A stretch of 26,493 bases of DNA from Spirogloea muscicola (Eukaryota > Streptophyta > Zygnematophyceae > Spirogloeales > Spirogloeaceae): assembly GCA_009602725.1 (NCBI GenBank), contig WELB01000011.1, forward strand, positions 1,060,351 through 1,086,843, written 5' to 3'. Shown piece after piece: positions 1 to 10,464 of this stretch. A program made the translations under genes and the position numbers. Each line of letters opens with the position of its first letter. Position 1 is the first letter of the stretch. The notes under the pieces were generated by a model, which worked only from the letters and a program-made list of their open reading frames with translations, was not told where the DNA came from and ran no database searches.

Positions 1-304
1 CCCTCCCTCTCCCCCGCCCCCATCGCCCGTGCTTCCGCCACTCTCCATCCCCTCGTTGCAAGCGGCACCTACGCGGCGCCTGCGGCAGCGGCGGCGGCTG
101 CGGCGGCGGCGGCGGCGACGGCTTTGCCATCGCCAAAGCTCTCAAGCGACGCCGCGCCCTCGGCTCGTCTCGGCGCCAGGTCCTCGGGACAGGGTCATTG
201 GGAGGTTTCGTGCGCTGCCGGATCCTGGACGCAAGGAGGAGGAGGAGGCCGTGCCCCGCCATCCACGAGCTCTGAAGCCGGCGAGCGCGCCTCCGACGCC
301 CGCG
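1..304 (+). other. GC-rich 5' leader or promoter of the CHRD gene
   Basis: This stretch lies upstream of the chosen start at 305. It holds a GGC/GCG triplet tract at about 85-117. The reading frame stays open in phase with the gene from position 29, so a 92-residue arginine- and proline-rich N-terminal extension is formally possible. The start at 305 is preferred because it places a clean signal peptide at the N-terminus. No TATA box was recognised. Confidence 0.5.
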
Positions 305-3300
305 ATGGCGCGCGCTGGGGTGGCGCTGGTGGCGGCCGCGGCGGCCCTGGCCGTGGCGCTCCTCGCCGGGCCGGTGGCCGCCTGCACCATCAACAACATC
401 ACGACCGGCGCCACCAACTTCGACTGCTGTGAGCACACGACTTGCCCGCTCTTACGTCCGGAGCTGGTGGCCGTAGGGGCTTTCTTGCGCTCGTAAGGTC
501 ATGACCGTGAGCCCAACCAGAGGCGAGTGCCACTCCACATTGCCGCCAGCCCCAGATGGAGGTCCTGTGAGTTAGCAGGGCGCCCAGTCAATCTAGAGCG
601 TCGAGTACAGTGAGGGCGCGGTGACGGGGTTTGAGAAGATTCCAGGTGCTAGCAGTCTCAGTGTCTCGGAGAATCAAGCACTTCGGCCTCGTCGCTGATA
701 GGTGCTCAAGGGCTGGATGAGCCAGTTGGGTCTTCAGAGCAGCACGTGGCTCCAACCTGTGGAGATGCATCAGTCATTGATGGTCGCCACTGCATGCTCG
801 TTCTTGCTGGCGATGACCATTCTGGCTTGAATAGTCCCCATGCCCTGCCCATTGTGGCTGGCAAGCTTTACTGCTATGAGTAACGAGAGCGACGTTGTGA
901 AGATGGAGTGACGTGCCACGAGGGCCCTTGATTGGGCAACTTGGCCACGCAGGCAAGGGATTCAAGCGGGCTGGTAGTTCTGAAGTGGTCGACAGTAGCC
1001 CGGCACCATTGACTTGGTCGTTGTACATGCTCGTCAACCTTGGTTGACATCTGCTGCTCATCATTCTTGCAGTGTTGACGATGGCTACGCTGGAGACGGA
1101 GCACGTCGTCCCAGCGCCAGGCGGGAGCAACGCGTTTGTGGGCACTGTTGACCTTCTGTGGGGGGCCACCAAGATGTGCTGGCAGCTCAACGTGCCCTCG
1201 TACCCGCTGCCGGTAGGCGCCGCCAGCCTGATCCTCTACAAGGGCGTGGCCGGCACCAATGGGCCGGAGTATGTGAACATCTTCCAGAGCAGGTGCGCAT
1301 CCACCGTCTTTCCTTTCTTCCTGCTTCGTTGCAGGTAGATTTGTCAGAGGGAAGTTCTGAGATACAGCAATCACATTTCTTGCATATCTCTAGGAATTTG
1401 TTTTCGTGCTCCCCTAAGCTGTGCTCATAAGTTAGGCTACTCAGAGGACTTGCCTAGGTGGTAACTTCGTGGGTTGGGAGGGCTTGGCGAAGGCACAAAA
1501 GGAAGTTGCTTGCCTTATTATTGTCTGGGAGACCAGCGCTTTTGGCAGCATCACAATTGTCAAAGAGGTGGCAAGAAGTTGGAAGCTGAGAGGTGCCTGT
1601 GCTTTGTTGATTGCAGCAACAAGATTCCGCCTGGTGGATGCACTATGTTTGGCTCAGACTTGGTCTCGGCCCAGCTCTTCACCAACCCTTCTGCCTACTA
1701 CGCTGTTCTGTCATACCCCGGTGGTGAGCGCAGCATTCACGCGCTGCACTATTGTCACGTGAATTTTTCTGATAGTCAACTTCTATACACGTTGTTGCAG
1801 GCTCGTTCGTGATTGAGCAGACGTTTCCCTGGTACAGCTTCATTGCTCTGGTGTTGGCTGTTCCCTGACATACTTGGACGATGTGGGCGACTTGCTTCTT
1901 TGTGCAGTCACTGCGAGGGGGCAGATTGTGACAGAGCCTAGACTTCTTGCCCGCATGGAGTCTGCTCTGATTTCTCCTCCCCCAGTCGGACCCAGCATCG
2001 GCAACGCCTTTGGAGATATCTTCTTCCAGTACATGAATAACTCATATGGGCCCCAGATTTGTTATTTTATCAAGATCGACAGCAGCATTGATGTTGCCAC
2101 TATCACGTCCATCAACATCTTTGCTGGGAGCTTTGGTGTTGTCCCAAACACCACCACCAAAGCCCTTATCAATGTCTACAATGGAGCACCACCTAGCTCC
2201 ACAGTGACTGGCTGCACCAAGACTAATGCCGCCGTTGGTTACCTACCTGATTACCCTGTGCCACCGGGCCAGAATGTTGAGTTCCTGGGGTCACCTGAGC
2301 GAGCACAACCGATTGCCTATTTCATGGACATCCGGACCACAGCGAATCCTAAGGTAGTCTTTGCCCAGCAGTTCCTCTTCCTGTTGGTAGACGCTATTGT
2401 TAGCAGGTGCTCTTGAAGTCTAAGCTTGAGCCCGCCAAACTCGTATTAACACTTTGGTTGATTTATGCACGACTTATCCAAGTATAGCACAATCAAGGTG
2501 ACAGGTTGACTTATTACTTGGCCAAGTTGTCTCAAGAAGCATTTCCTGTGCTTGACATAGTTATCACTGATTTGGTTTGCCAGGGCGTCTGTCGTGGTCA
2601 ACTTGAAACGAAGGTGCCCTTAATGGCAGCCCTTTCCGGGCCAGGTGGATCTGCGAATGTCAGGTAGGACAAAGCAAGGGGTGGTCCTGACCGCCATAGT
2701 CCTCCTTGTTGAAAAGATGTTGCAAGCCTTCACAAGTTAGTGGCGCATTATGTTGGCTCTATAAGTGCTTGAGTGACTGTACATTTTGCCTTGGCCACCA
2801 TAGGCTGGTGCTTGGCAATGGCGGCATTGCATACACATTCTCGCCATCCGGAAGCGTTGGGACTCCGTTGGAGCTGCACATTACGGACCTGAGCAGCCCC
2901 CCCAGCTTTGTCATCATAGTTGCCAAGGCTGACGTGAACAACAGCCTAGACTTTGCCTCGTCTGGGTACACCAACGTGCCAAGTCAGGACACTCTGACAA
3001 GCATCTTGAGGAATCCCAGCAGCTACCGCGTGGTTCTTCACACTCTTGAGCATCTAGGAGGTATGTACTTGTGCTTGTAGTTGTACTTGTTTTTGTAGCC
3101 CCCTGCTATCTGAGTGCCAAGTTGCTTGGGGTATCAATCGTACCATCGACTTGTAGGCAATCAAAATCGTTCTAGACACGGTTTCATTAGTCTAACAGGT
3201 GGCTGATTCGGTACTTGTCTTGCCATAGTACGGGCTGGTTTTGAGGATAGTCTTCTCATGTTATTCTTTGCTGTGCTTCTGGCGCAGGTGCCATGTCAGG

Positions 3301-3358
3301 CACGTTGGTATACGTGCCCCACACCCTTGCCGGTGGTCAGTGTTGCGATGGCACCTGA
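305..3358 (+). CDS. Secreted protein with three CHRD-like domains
   Basis: Exons joined: 305-428, 1073-1292, 1617-1723, 1908-2353, 2584-2663, 2804-3060 and 3288-3358 (TGA), 1305 nt, 434 residues, all phases compatible. Residues 1-26 are a signal peptide (hydrophobic Ala/Val/Leu core ending VAAC). Three repeats follow, each resembling the CHRD (chordin) fold. Domain 1 has a typical NGPEYVNIF-like strand, then NPSAYYAV and ARGQIVTE. Domain 2 ends ANPKGVCRGQLE. Domain 3 has NPSSYRVVLHT and ends MSGTLVY. The recurring NPS-x-Y ... RGQ ending is the CHRD signature. The protein ends with Gly-Gly-Gln-Cys-Cys and has no evident membrane anchor, so it is probably secreted or a wall or surface protein. 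CHRD domains occur in secreted bacterial and eukaryotic proteins, but the function here is unknown. The first intron (644 bp) is the longest in the gene. The exon 3 to exon 4 junction is the least certain because a competing acceptor lies at 1800. Confidence 0.75.
1801..1868 (+). other. Possible alternative terminal exon of the CHRD gene
   Basis: A strong acceptor (GTTGTTGCAG) ends at 1800, inside the intron 1724-1907 of the main model. Splicing exon 3 to it stays in frame, adds about 22 residues with a hydrophobic end (WYSFIALVLAVP) and stops at TGA 1866-1868. No GT donor in this segment keeps the downstream frame. It would therefore act as an alternative 3' end or a poison exon, giving a one-domain protein. 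The main model skips it because joining 1723 to 1908 restores the ARGQ motif expected at the end of a CHRD domain. Confidence 0.35.
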
Positions 3359-3789
3359 CCTCACTCCCCACTTTTGTAAAACTGAGAAGGCTGGTCAGCC
3401 CTTTTGGGCGTCATTTTTGGGTCTTAGACCACGTTAGCCTGCCTTGCTATGAGCAAGCAAGCAGTGGTTCCTTCATTACCCCTCTGTGTTACGTAGTCTG
3501 GCCAACCAATAAGAACACAGGCTCTGCCCGGGAGATTTCCCGGCCACTTTGAGCCGTAAGCTATTTCAACTGAGGATGACGACAGGCCAATTTCATCAGA
3601 TCATGCATCTACACAAAGCTGGTGCTGCCAGCATCACAGATAGTCAAGTCTGACTAGCCGAGCCTGCTGCTTTCAATCTCCACAGCCACTCTTGGTTGGT
3701 GGAGTGGAGAGTGTGCTGCCAGTCACTGGCATTGTCATTGCCGCAGTCCTTACATGCAACCCACAATTCGTTGCTGCCTCCTTGAGACT
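3359..3789. other. Convergent intergenic region, 3' ends of the CHRD and katanin genes
   Basis: This is 431 bp between two converging stop codons. TGTAA occurs 16 nt past the CHRD stop (3375-3379). It also occurs 34 nt past the katanin stop on the minus strand (3755-3751). Both could be chlorophyte-type polyadenylation signals, but the other three genes lack an obvious one. No further gene or repeat was recognised. Confidence 0.35.
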
Positions 3790-6415
<2,626 letters not shown>

Positions 6416-6447
6416 GGAGAATGCCTTACTATAGTAAAGCAAGGCGA

Positions 6448-6575
6448 TGGATGAGAGGCCAGCCACAGAAAGAAACAAACAGCTCTATCAACTAGGCAAT
6501 GGCTGTGAGAGGCCAGCCCAAGAATAGAAAGAAACATCTCGTGAATTGTAAGATACTGGCTGTGAGAGGCCAGGA
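6448..6575 (+). repeat. Degenerate tandem copies of dispersed repeat family A core
   Basis: The core GAGAGGCCAG occurs three times, near 6454, 6507 and 6565, each preceded by a GATG/CTGTG-like context and spaced 52-58 bp apart. The first two copies are also followed by an AGAAAGAAAC block. The same core (GGCCAGCCCAA) recurs elsewhere in the window in both orientations. Confidence 0.6.
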
Positions 6576-6926
6576 GATGGAAGGGGCAAGCGATGGGACA
6601 TGCGGCCGCTGGCCCCAACCGCCGCGAGCCACTCGGGAAGAAGAGGGTAGCCAGCGGAACGGCTGGCGTGGCGTGGCGCCGGCTTGCGGTGAGCACGTGA
6701 GTGTGAGGCTCCACGAGCGAGGAGCACGTCTGATCCTTGACGTCGACGAGTGGAGTTGGCAGGGACCATTGCAACGAAGAGGAAGGGTGCGCGGTGCGCA
6801 TTGATGAGGCAGATCAAGACAAGCAAACGCACTGGTCAGGAAAAAGCCCATCCAGAGAGTGGAGGCGCAATGCGCGTGCAAGCCTCCGCCAGCTTAGGAT
6901 GCTGCAGGGAGCGTCGCCAGGGGATA

Positions 6927-6991
6927 GAGAAGGCGGGGGGTGCGCCCGAAACAAAGGGGAGGCCAAAGCCGAGCCCATACACTGTGCAGGC
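6927..6991 (+). repeat. Dispersed repeat family B, diverged copy
   Basis: It begins GAGAAGGCGGGGGGTGCGC and runs through AGGGGAGGCCAAAGCCGAGCC to CACTGTGCAGGC. It is the same order of blocks as the better preserved copy at 20098-20190 (GAGAAGGCGCGCGGGGCGCA, then GGAGGCCAATTCAAGCCGA, then TTGTTCAGGC). Confidence 0.55.
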
Positions 6992-7576
6992 CCATCAATC
7001 AAGCAAAGACTGGGGACACAAAGGGAAGCCATGGCCAAGAGGGCTAAGGAAACAGGGCAACTGCATAAGTAGAAGGGGGGCTTTGTTACCCACGAGTGAG
7101 CAAGTACAGAGACATCTGACAGGCTAACTTGGGAACCAAAGCACCGCCTTGGACGCCAGTGGCGTGGCTGAGTGCGCGCCAGGAACACCAACAAAGGGCG
7201 AGGTCTTGTGTGGAGGGGGCTGAGGACGAGCTTCAGAAGACTGTTTATCGGCTCCACTGGTAGAAGAAAGCACGCCTGGCTCTGACGAGAGGCTGTAGCT
7301 GTGAGGAGCTACGATGAAAGACGATTGGCACGCGCAACTCCAAAGAGAGAAGAAGGTCCACTAAAAAGGAGACGATGCGTTTGAAAGCCAGCACAAAAAA
7401 TCTGAGAAGGTCAAGGGGGAAGCCTCAAAGCGAGAGTGCAAAGCATCAGCCAGATAGTGGCACTTACGGATGGTCACTCAGTGAGTTGATCTCCATCGGC
7501 TTGGCCTATAGCGTGGCTACTCGGCATATTGCAGAACATAGAAGCGATAGCGCCAGCTACAGTCAGTGCCTATGCC

Positions 7577-7834
7577 TACGCTGTTGAGATTGAGAGGATG
7601 ACACTGCCATGACGGCAAGTACAAAGTCGGCAAGAGCAGCTTCAGCGGCAGCAGTGGGACCAACAGCAGCAGCGTCGGCAGTGGCGACGGCAGCGATGGC
7701 GACCCCGACGATTGCAGCGGCGACCAAATGGTGGCAAGCTGGACTAGGCGGGGTGCGGCGGTGTAGAGGAGTTGCTGTTCTCGGAATTGGACTTGCCGTC
7801 ATGGCAGTGTCATCCTCTCAATCTCAACATACGC
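7577..7834. mobile_element. MITE-like element with perfect 39-bp TIRs and 5-bp TSD
   Basis: Positions 7582-7620 and 7791-7829 are perfect reverse complements, 39 of 39 bases. The outer ends read TGTTGAGATTG ... CAATCTCAACA. The element (7582-7829) is 248 bp. It is flanked on both sides by TACGC (7577-7581 and 7830-7834), a 5-bp target-site duplication. The inside (170 bp) is GC-rich and has no transposase, so it is non-autonomous. The perfect TIRs and intact duplication suggest a recent insertion. Common superfamilies with long TIRs usually leave 2, 3, 8 or 9-11 bp duplications, so 5 bp with TG...CA ends does not assign it cleanly. Confidence 0.85.
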
Positions 7835-7845
7835 GACGCGCTCAC

Positions 7846-7954
7846 TTCCACGCCGGCATTGTTGTTCAGCTGAGCAAGCAGGCCCTCCTTCAGCTTCGAC
7901 ACCTGCTTGTTGCCTGCGCGCTCAGAGTCGGGGAGCCACCGCAACCTATCCGTC
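7846..7954 (-). pseudogene. Orphan exon-like segment beside the MITE
   Basis: On the minus strand the segment begins after ACGCAG and ends at GAA before a strong donor GTGAGC. It holds 36 codons in one open frame, a charged helical peptide (RLRWLPDSERAGNK..., then SKLKEGLLAQLNNNAG). It looks like a real internal exon, but no matching neighbour exon was found on either side and the family was not recognised. The MITE sits 12 bp past its donor (downstream on the minus strand), so this may be a piece of a broken gene. Confidence 0.3.
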
Positions 7955-8238
7955 CTGCGTCAGTGCGCACGAGAGGCGCGACTAAAGTTGCCCCGTTGCA
8001 GCTACGACACGGAGCCCTGGCAATCAGAGATGGTGCAGCGCCTCGGCCGCAGCGGCGCGATCGGCGCTCTTGCGGGAGCTGAGGCAGCGCCGGAGCTCGC
8101 AACGGCCCGAGGGCGGCGTTGCGGCGCCCCATACTTGCGGAGCGCCTCGTCCCGCGCACCGACGTGCTTGCAGCAGGGGCCGAAAACAACGCCCCCCCGG
8201 TACCAGTGAAGGACCGAGTGTGCCACAGGTCGACTTTA

Positions 8239-8279
8239 ATCCCATCAGCGTGGTCGCACCTCGTCACAACAGGGTATAT
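8239..8279 (+). promoter_or_regulatory. Plant-type USE and TATA box of the U6 gene
   Basis: ATCCCATCAG at 8239-8248 resembles the plant snRNA upstream sequence element (RTCCCACATCG): it matches six leading bases, then diverges. TATAT lies at 8275-8279, about 27-30 bp before the RNA start. The gap between the two elements is about 25 bp. In plants that spacing is the short, Pol III type rather than the longer Pol II type. Confidence 0.65.
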
Positions 8280-8301
8280 GAACTGAAAGCACCACACTGT
8301 T

Positions 8302-8322
8302 GTCGTCCTTCGGGACATCCGT

Positions 8323-8354
<32 letters not shown>

Positions 8355-8407
8355 GGCCCCTGCGCAAGGATGACACGCACAAATCGAGAAATGGTCCAAA
8401 TTTTTTT
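8302..8407 (+). ncRNA. U6: U6 spliceosomal snRNA
   Basis: The sequence is almost identical to plant U6 across its length. It has a 5' stem GTCC-TTCG-GGAC, then TTAAAATTGGAACGATACAG, the ACAGAGA box (8338-8344, pairs with the 5' splice site), AGATTAGCATGGCCCCTGCG, the AGC triad, and a 3' end GAAATGGTCCAAA followed by seven Ts. The exact first base is 8302 or 8305, since the 5' stem is one base pair shorter than in Arabidopsis. U6 forms the catalytic centre of the spliceosome with U2. The promoter, T-run and conserved core all look intact, so this is a likely functional gene rather than a retro-pseudogene. Confidence 0.95.
8401..8407 (+). terminator. Pol III T-run terminator of U6
   Basis: There are seven consecutive Ts directly after the conserved U6 3' end (GGTCCAAA), as expected for RNA polymerase III termination. 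Confidence 0.9.
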
Positions 8408-8875
8408 CGCATCCTCCCTCCTCGTCGGCAGGCCGCAGCGCCGCCGCCTGCCCTGTGAACATGAGAAAGTATCACCAACCGGAGCCGTGCAGTATCCCGT
8501 TGGTAGCTTACAGGTGTCGGGTTTGATATTGGTACTTAGGTGGCTGCACATGTGGACATACAGGAAATCTCGTGCTTGTCAGGCTTGTGGTGGCCAAGGG
8601 CGGCGCAGCCGAGCGAGCAGCGCGGCTTCATTGCCGCCGAGACGCTTGCTCTTCTAGGATGCGGCTTGCCTTCTGCCTGCAAAAGACCTTGGCGTTTGCC
8701 GTTCCCTGGCAGGCAGGCCGCGACCTAGCTGCTGCTTCCGAGGCGAAGCCCTGAGGGGCTTTTAGGGCTACGATTTTCTGCGCTCTGTGGACTTGCGCTT
8801 CTTGACTTGTTGAGCATAATTGAGCTACCTCTTTGCAGACGTCACAGAGAGCAGTTTCATGCTTTTTGCACCTGC

Positions 8876-8925
8876 TGGCCCTTTCAGACCATGTACTTTC
8901 CATTGGGCTGGCCTCTCACAACTCC
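8876..8925 (-). repeat. Dispersed repeat family A, minus-oriented copy
   Basis: Read on the minus strand it gives GAGAGGCCAGCCCAATGGAA and then ACATGGTCTGAAAGGGCC. This parallels GGAAAGGCCAGCCCAAAGGA and ACAAGGTCTGAAGGAGCC of the plus copy at 25885-25960. Confidence 0.7.
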
Positions 8926-9565
8926 TGCCTTACATCAGAAGATCTGTTTCTTTGTGGCGTGAAAGGAGTTACAAACGCGGTATCTCCAACCCTCTTCAGT
9001 CAAGAAAGATGCCTGATATGCGGCCGAGGCGCAATCTGGGACCAGGCGCGCAAGCCCCATCTGCAGCCATGCAGCTCGACTAGAAGCCCAAATAATAGCC
9101 CAGAAGCCCTAAAGCCCAACTCGATCGGTGTGACCACCTTGACAAAGTGTTGGCGAGTACCGGCTAGGCTAGCGTTGGGAAATGGTAGGATAACTTGATC
9201 TGACGGTCCCAGGCATGCATTGGGACCTCGGGTGCCAACTGGGCCAACCAGTTCACTTCAAGATATAATGTCAGTTTGCCTGACCAAGCAGAAGGGGGGC
9301 GGAGGGCTCGGGCCGAGCAGGCCATTAGGCCCAGTCAAGTCCATTTCACCGTGGTGTTACCATCTACCAATATCGCACTTGTCAGTTAAAATTAATAGCT
9401 ATCACCTGTCTTCGTCGACTCTACTTGCCACGTCATTTTAGGTCTGTTGACACGTCACCCAAAATGCATCCTGACCTGGCCTACCGGCATATTGTGGCTG
9501 TTGACGCCCTGTGGCACGACAGACGCACTTACTGCCGCTGATCTGGCCGCTGTGCAACAGCAAGA

Positions 9566-9631
9566 AAAAGAAGGCGTGAGGTGCGTATGAAATGAAAGGG
9601 AGAGCCAGTACAAGTCAAAACACGGTTCAGT
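9566..9631 (+). repeat. Dispersed repeat family B, diverged copy
   Basis: The blocks AAGAAGGCGTGAGGTGCGTA, TGAAATGAAAGGGAGAGCC and CACGGTTCAG correspond in order to those of the copy at 20098-20190. Confidence 0.5.
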
Positions 9632-9780
9632 CAATAGCTCGTGCAAAGAATGGGGCTACAAAAAGTTAAAAAAAGAAGAAGCTACTCCAGAGGGGGCCAG
9701 CCACTTAAGATTGCACAATGTTAAATGAGAAAACCTTCTTCCAAGAAGAGGGCTGGCTGTAACTTGCCAGCCAAGCTGAG

Positions 9781-9845
9781 AAGATGCGGGGTGTGCATGA
9801 GCTGAAAGGAAGGCCGAGCCGAGCCAACACACATCAGATACAAGA
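9781..9845 (+). repeat. Dispersed repeat family B, diverged copy
   Basis: AAGATGCGGGGTGTGCATGA, GCTGAAAGGAAGGCCGAGCC and GAGCCAACACACATCAG follow the family B block order. It lies 150 bp from the previous copy, in the same orientation. Confidence 0.5.
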
Positions 9846-10464
9846 GAAGGCCAAAAGAGTGCAGAAGGGATGGACCAAGCTCCAATGGAGTGCAATTGCA
9901 ATAGCTCCCGTGCAAATGAGCAGCTGCTTGGGCTCTCACAAGCTGCGCAAGTGCCAACATCATTGGCGGCTCCAACGACCAGCACACCCTCCCGACTGGG
10001 CAGAACTTGACGCGCGGCACAAGTCACCTGTCTTCCCCCTCACTTCTTCCGCAGCAAAACCAACATCGTCGCAGTGACTTGATAATACGGGCCCCCTTCG
10101 ACCCCCCTCCCCTGCTCATAAGGCAGGGGGGGCATATCACAAAGAAATCCGTTCACTTTGCAGAGCAATAGCTCTGAACAGCGAGCGAGATCTGCTTGGT
10201 CATTCCTGCCTCCGTAGCTGTCTTGCCTTGGCCTTAGGAAGACGAACTCGGCCCTCAGTCCAAGTCACCAACCATAGGAAAAGGACGACGATGATTGCCA
10301 CTCACACATTGCTCGCAAGCTGCAACTTGCTTGCCAACAAGGAAACCTCTTTGTGATTGCACGTGGTTGAGCTCCGACGAATGGATGTCGATTTTGTCCA
10401 GAGAGCTTGCACATGATGGTTAAGTAGATGGAGCTACAACACGGAAAAGGAGCAGGCACTTTGC

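Larger units (their letters stand above)
6416..7576. other. Gene-poor repeat region 5' of katanin
   Basis: The katanin promoter should lie at the left edge, on the minus strand. The stretch holds degenerate tandem copies of the dispersed core repeat (6448-6575) and one copy of the second repeat family (6927-6991). Open frames exist on both strands, but none shows a recognisable domain or consistent splice signals. Confidence 0.4.
8408..10464. other. Intergenic stretch between U6 and the PATROL1-like gene
   Basis: No gene was recognised in about 2 kb. It contains one minus-oriented copy of repeat family A and two diverged copies of family B. There is also a small G/C hairpin near 10106-10128 (CCCCTGC ... 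GCAGGGG). Open frames on both strands look like chance frames or repeat translations. The right edge should contain the 3' UTR of the PATROL1-like gene. Confidence 0.4.

Noticed and set aside
29-304. In-frame upstream ATG giving a 92-residue N-terminal extension of the CHRD protein
   Set aside because: The extension is Arg/Pro-rich low complexity and would bury the signal peptide that begins exactly at 305.
1874-2416. A separate gene starting at 1874
   Set aside because: The frame is exon 4 of the CHRD gene with flanking intron. Phases fit on both sides and the NPKG|VCRGQ join restores the motif.
3375-3755. TGTAA polyadenylation signals as proof of a chlorophyte
   Set aside because: Only two of the five genes have TGTAA close to the stop codon, so the evidence is weak.
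7609-8082. Alanine-rich 157-residue open frame
   Set aside because: Its first half is the MITE, whose TIRs make similar peptides on both strands.
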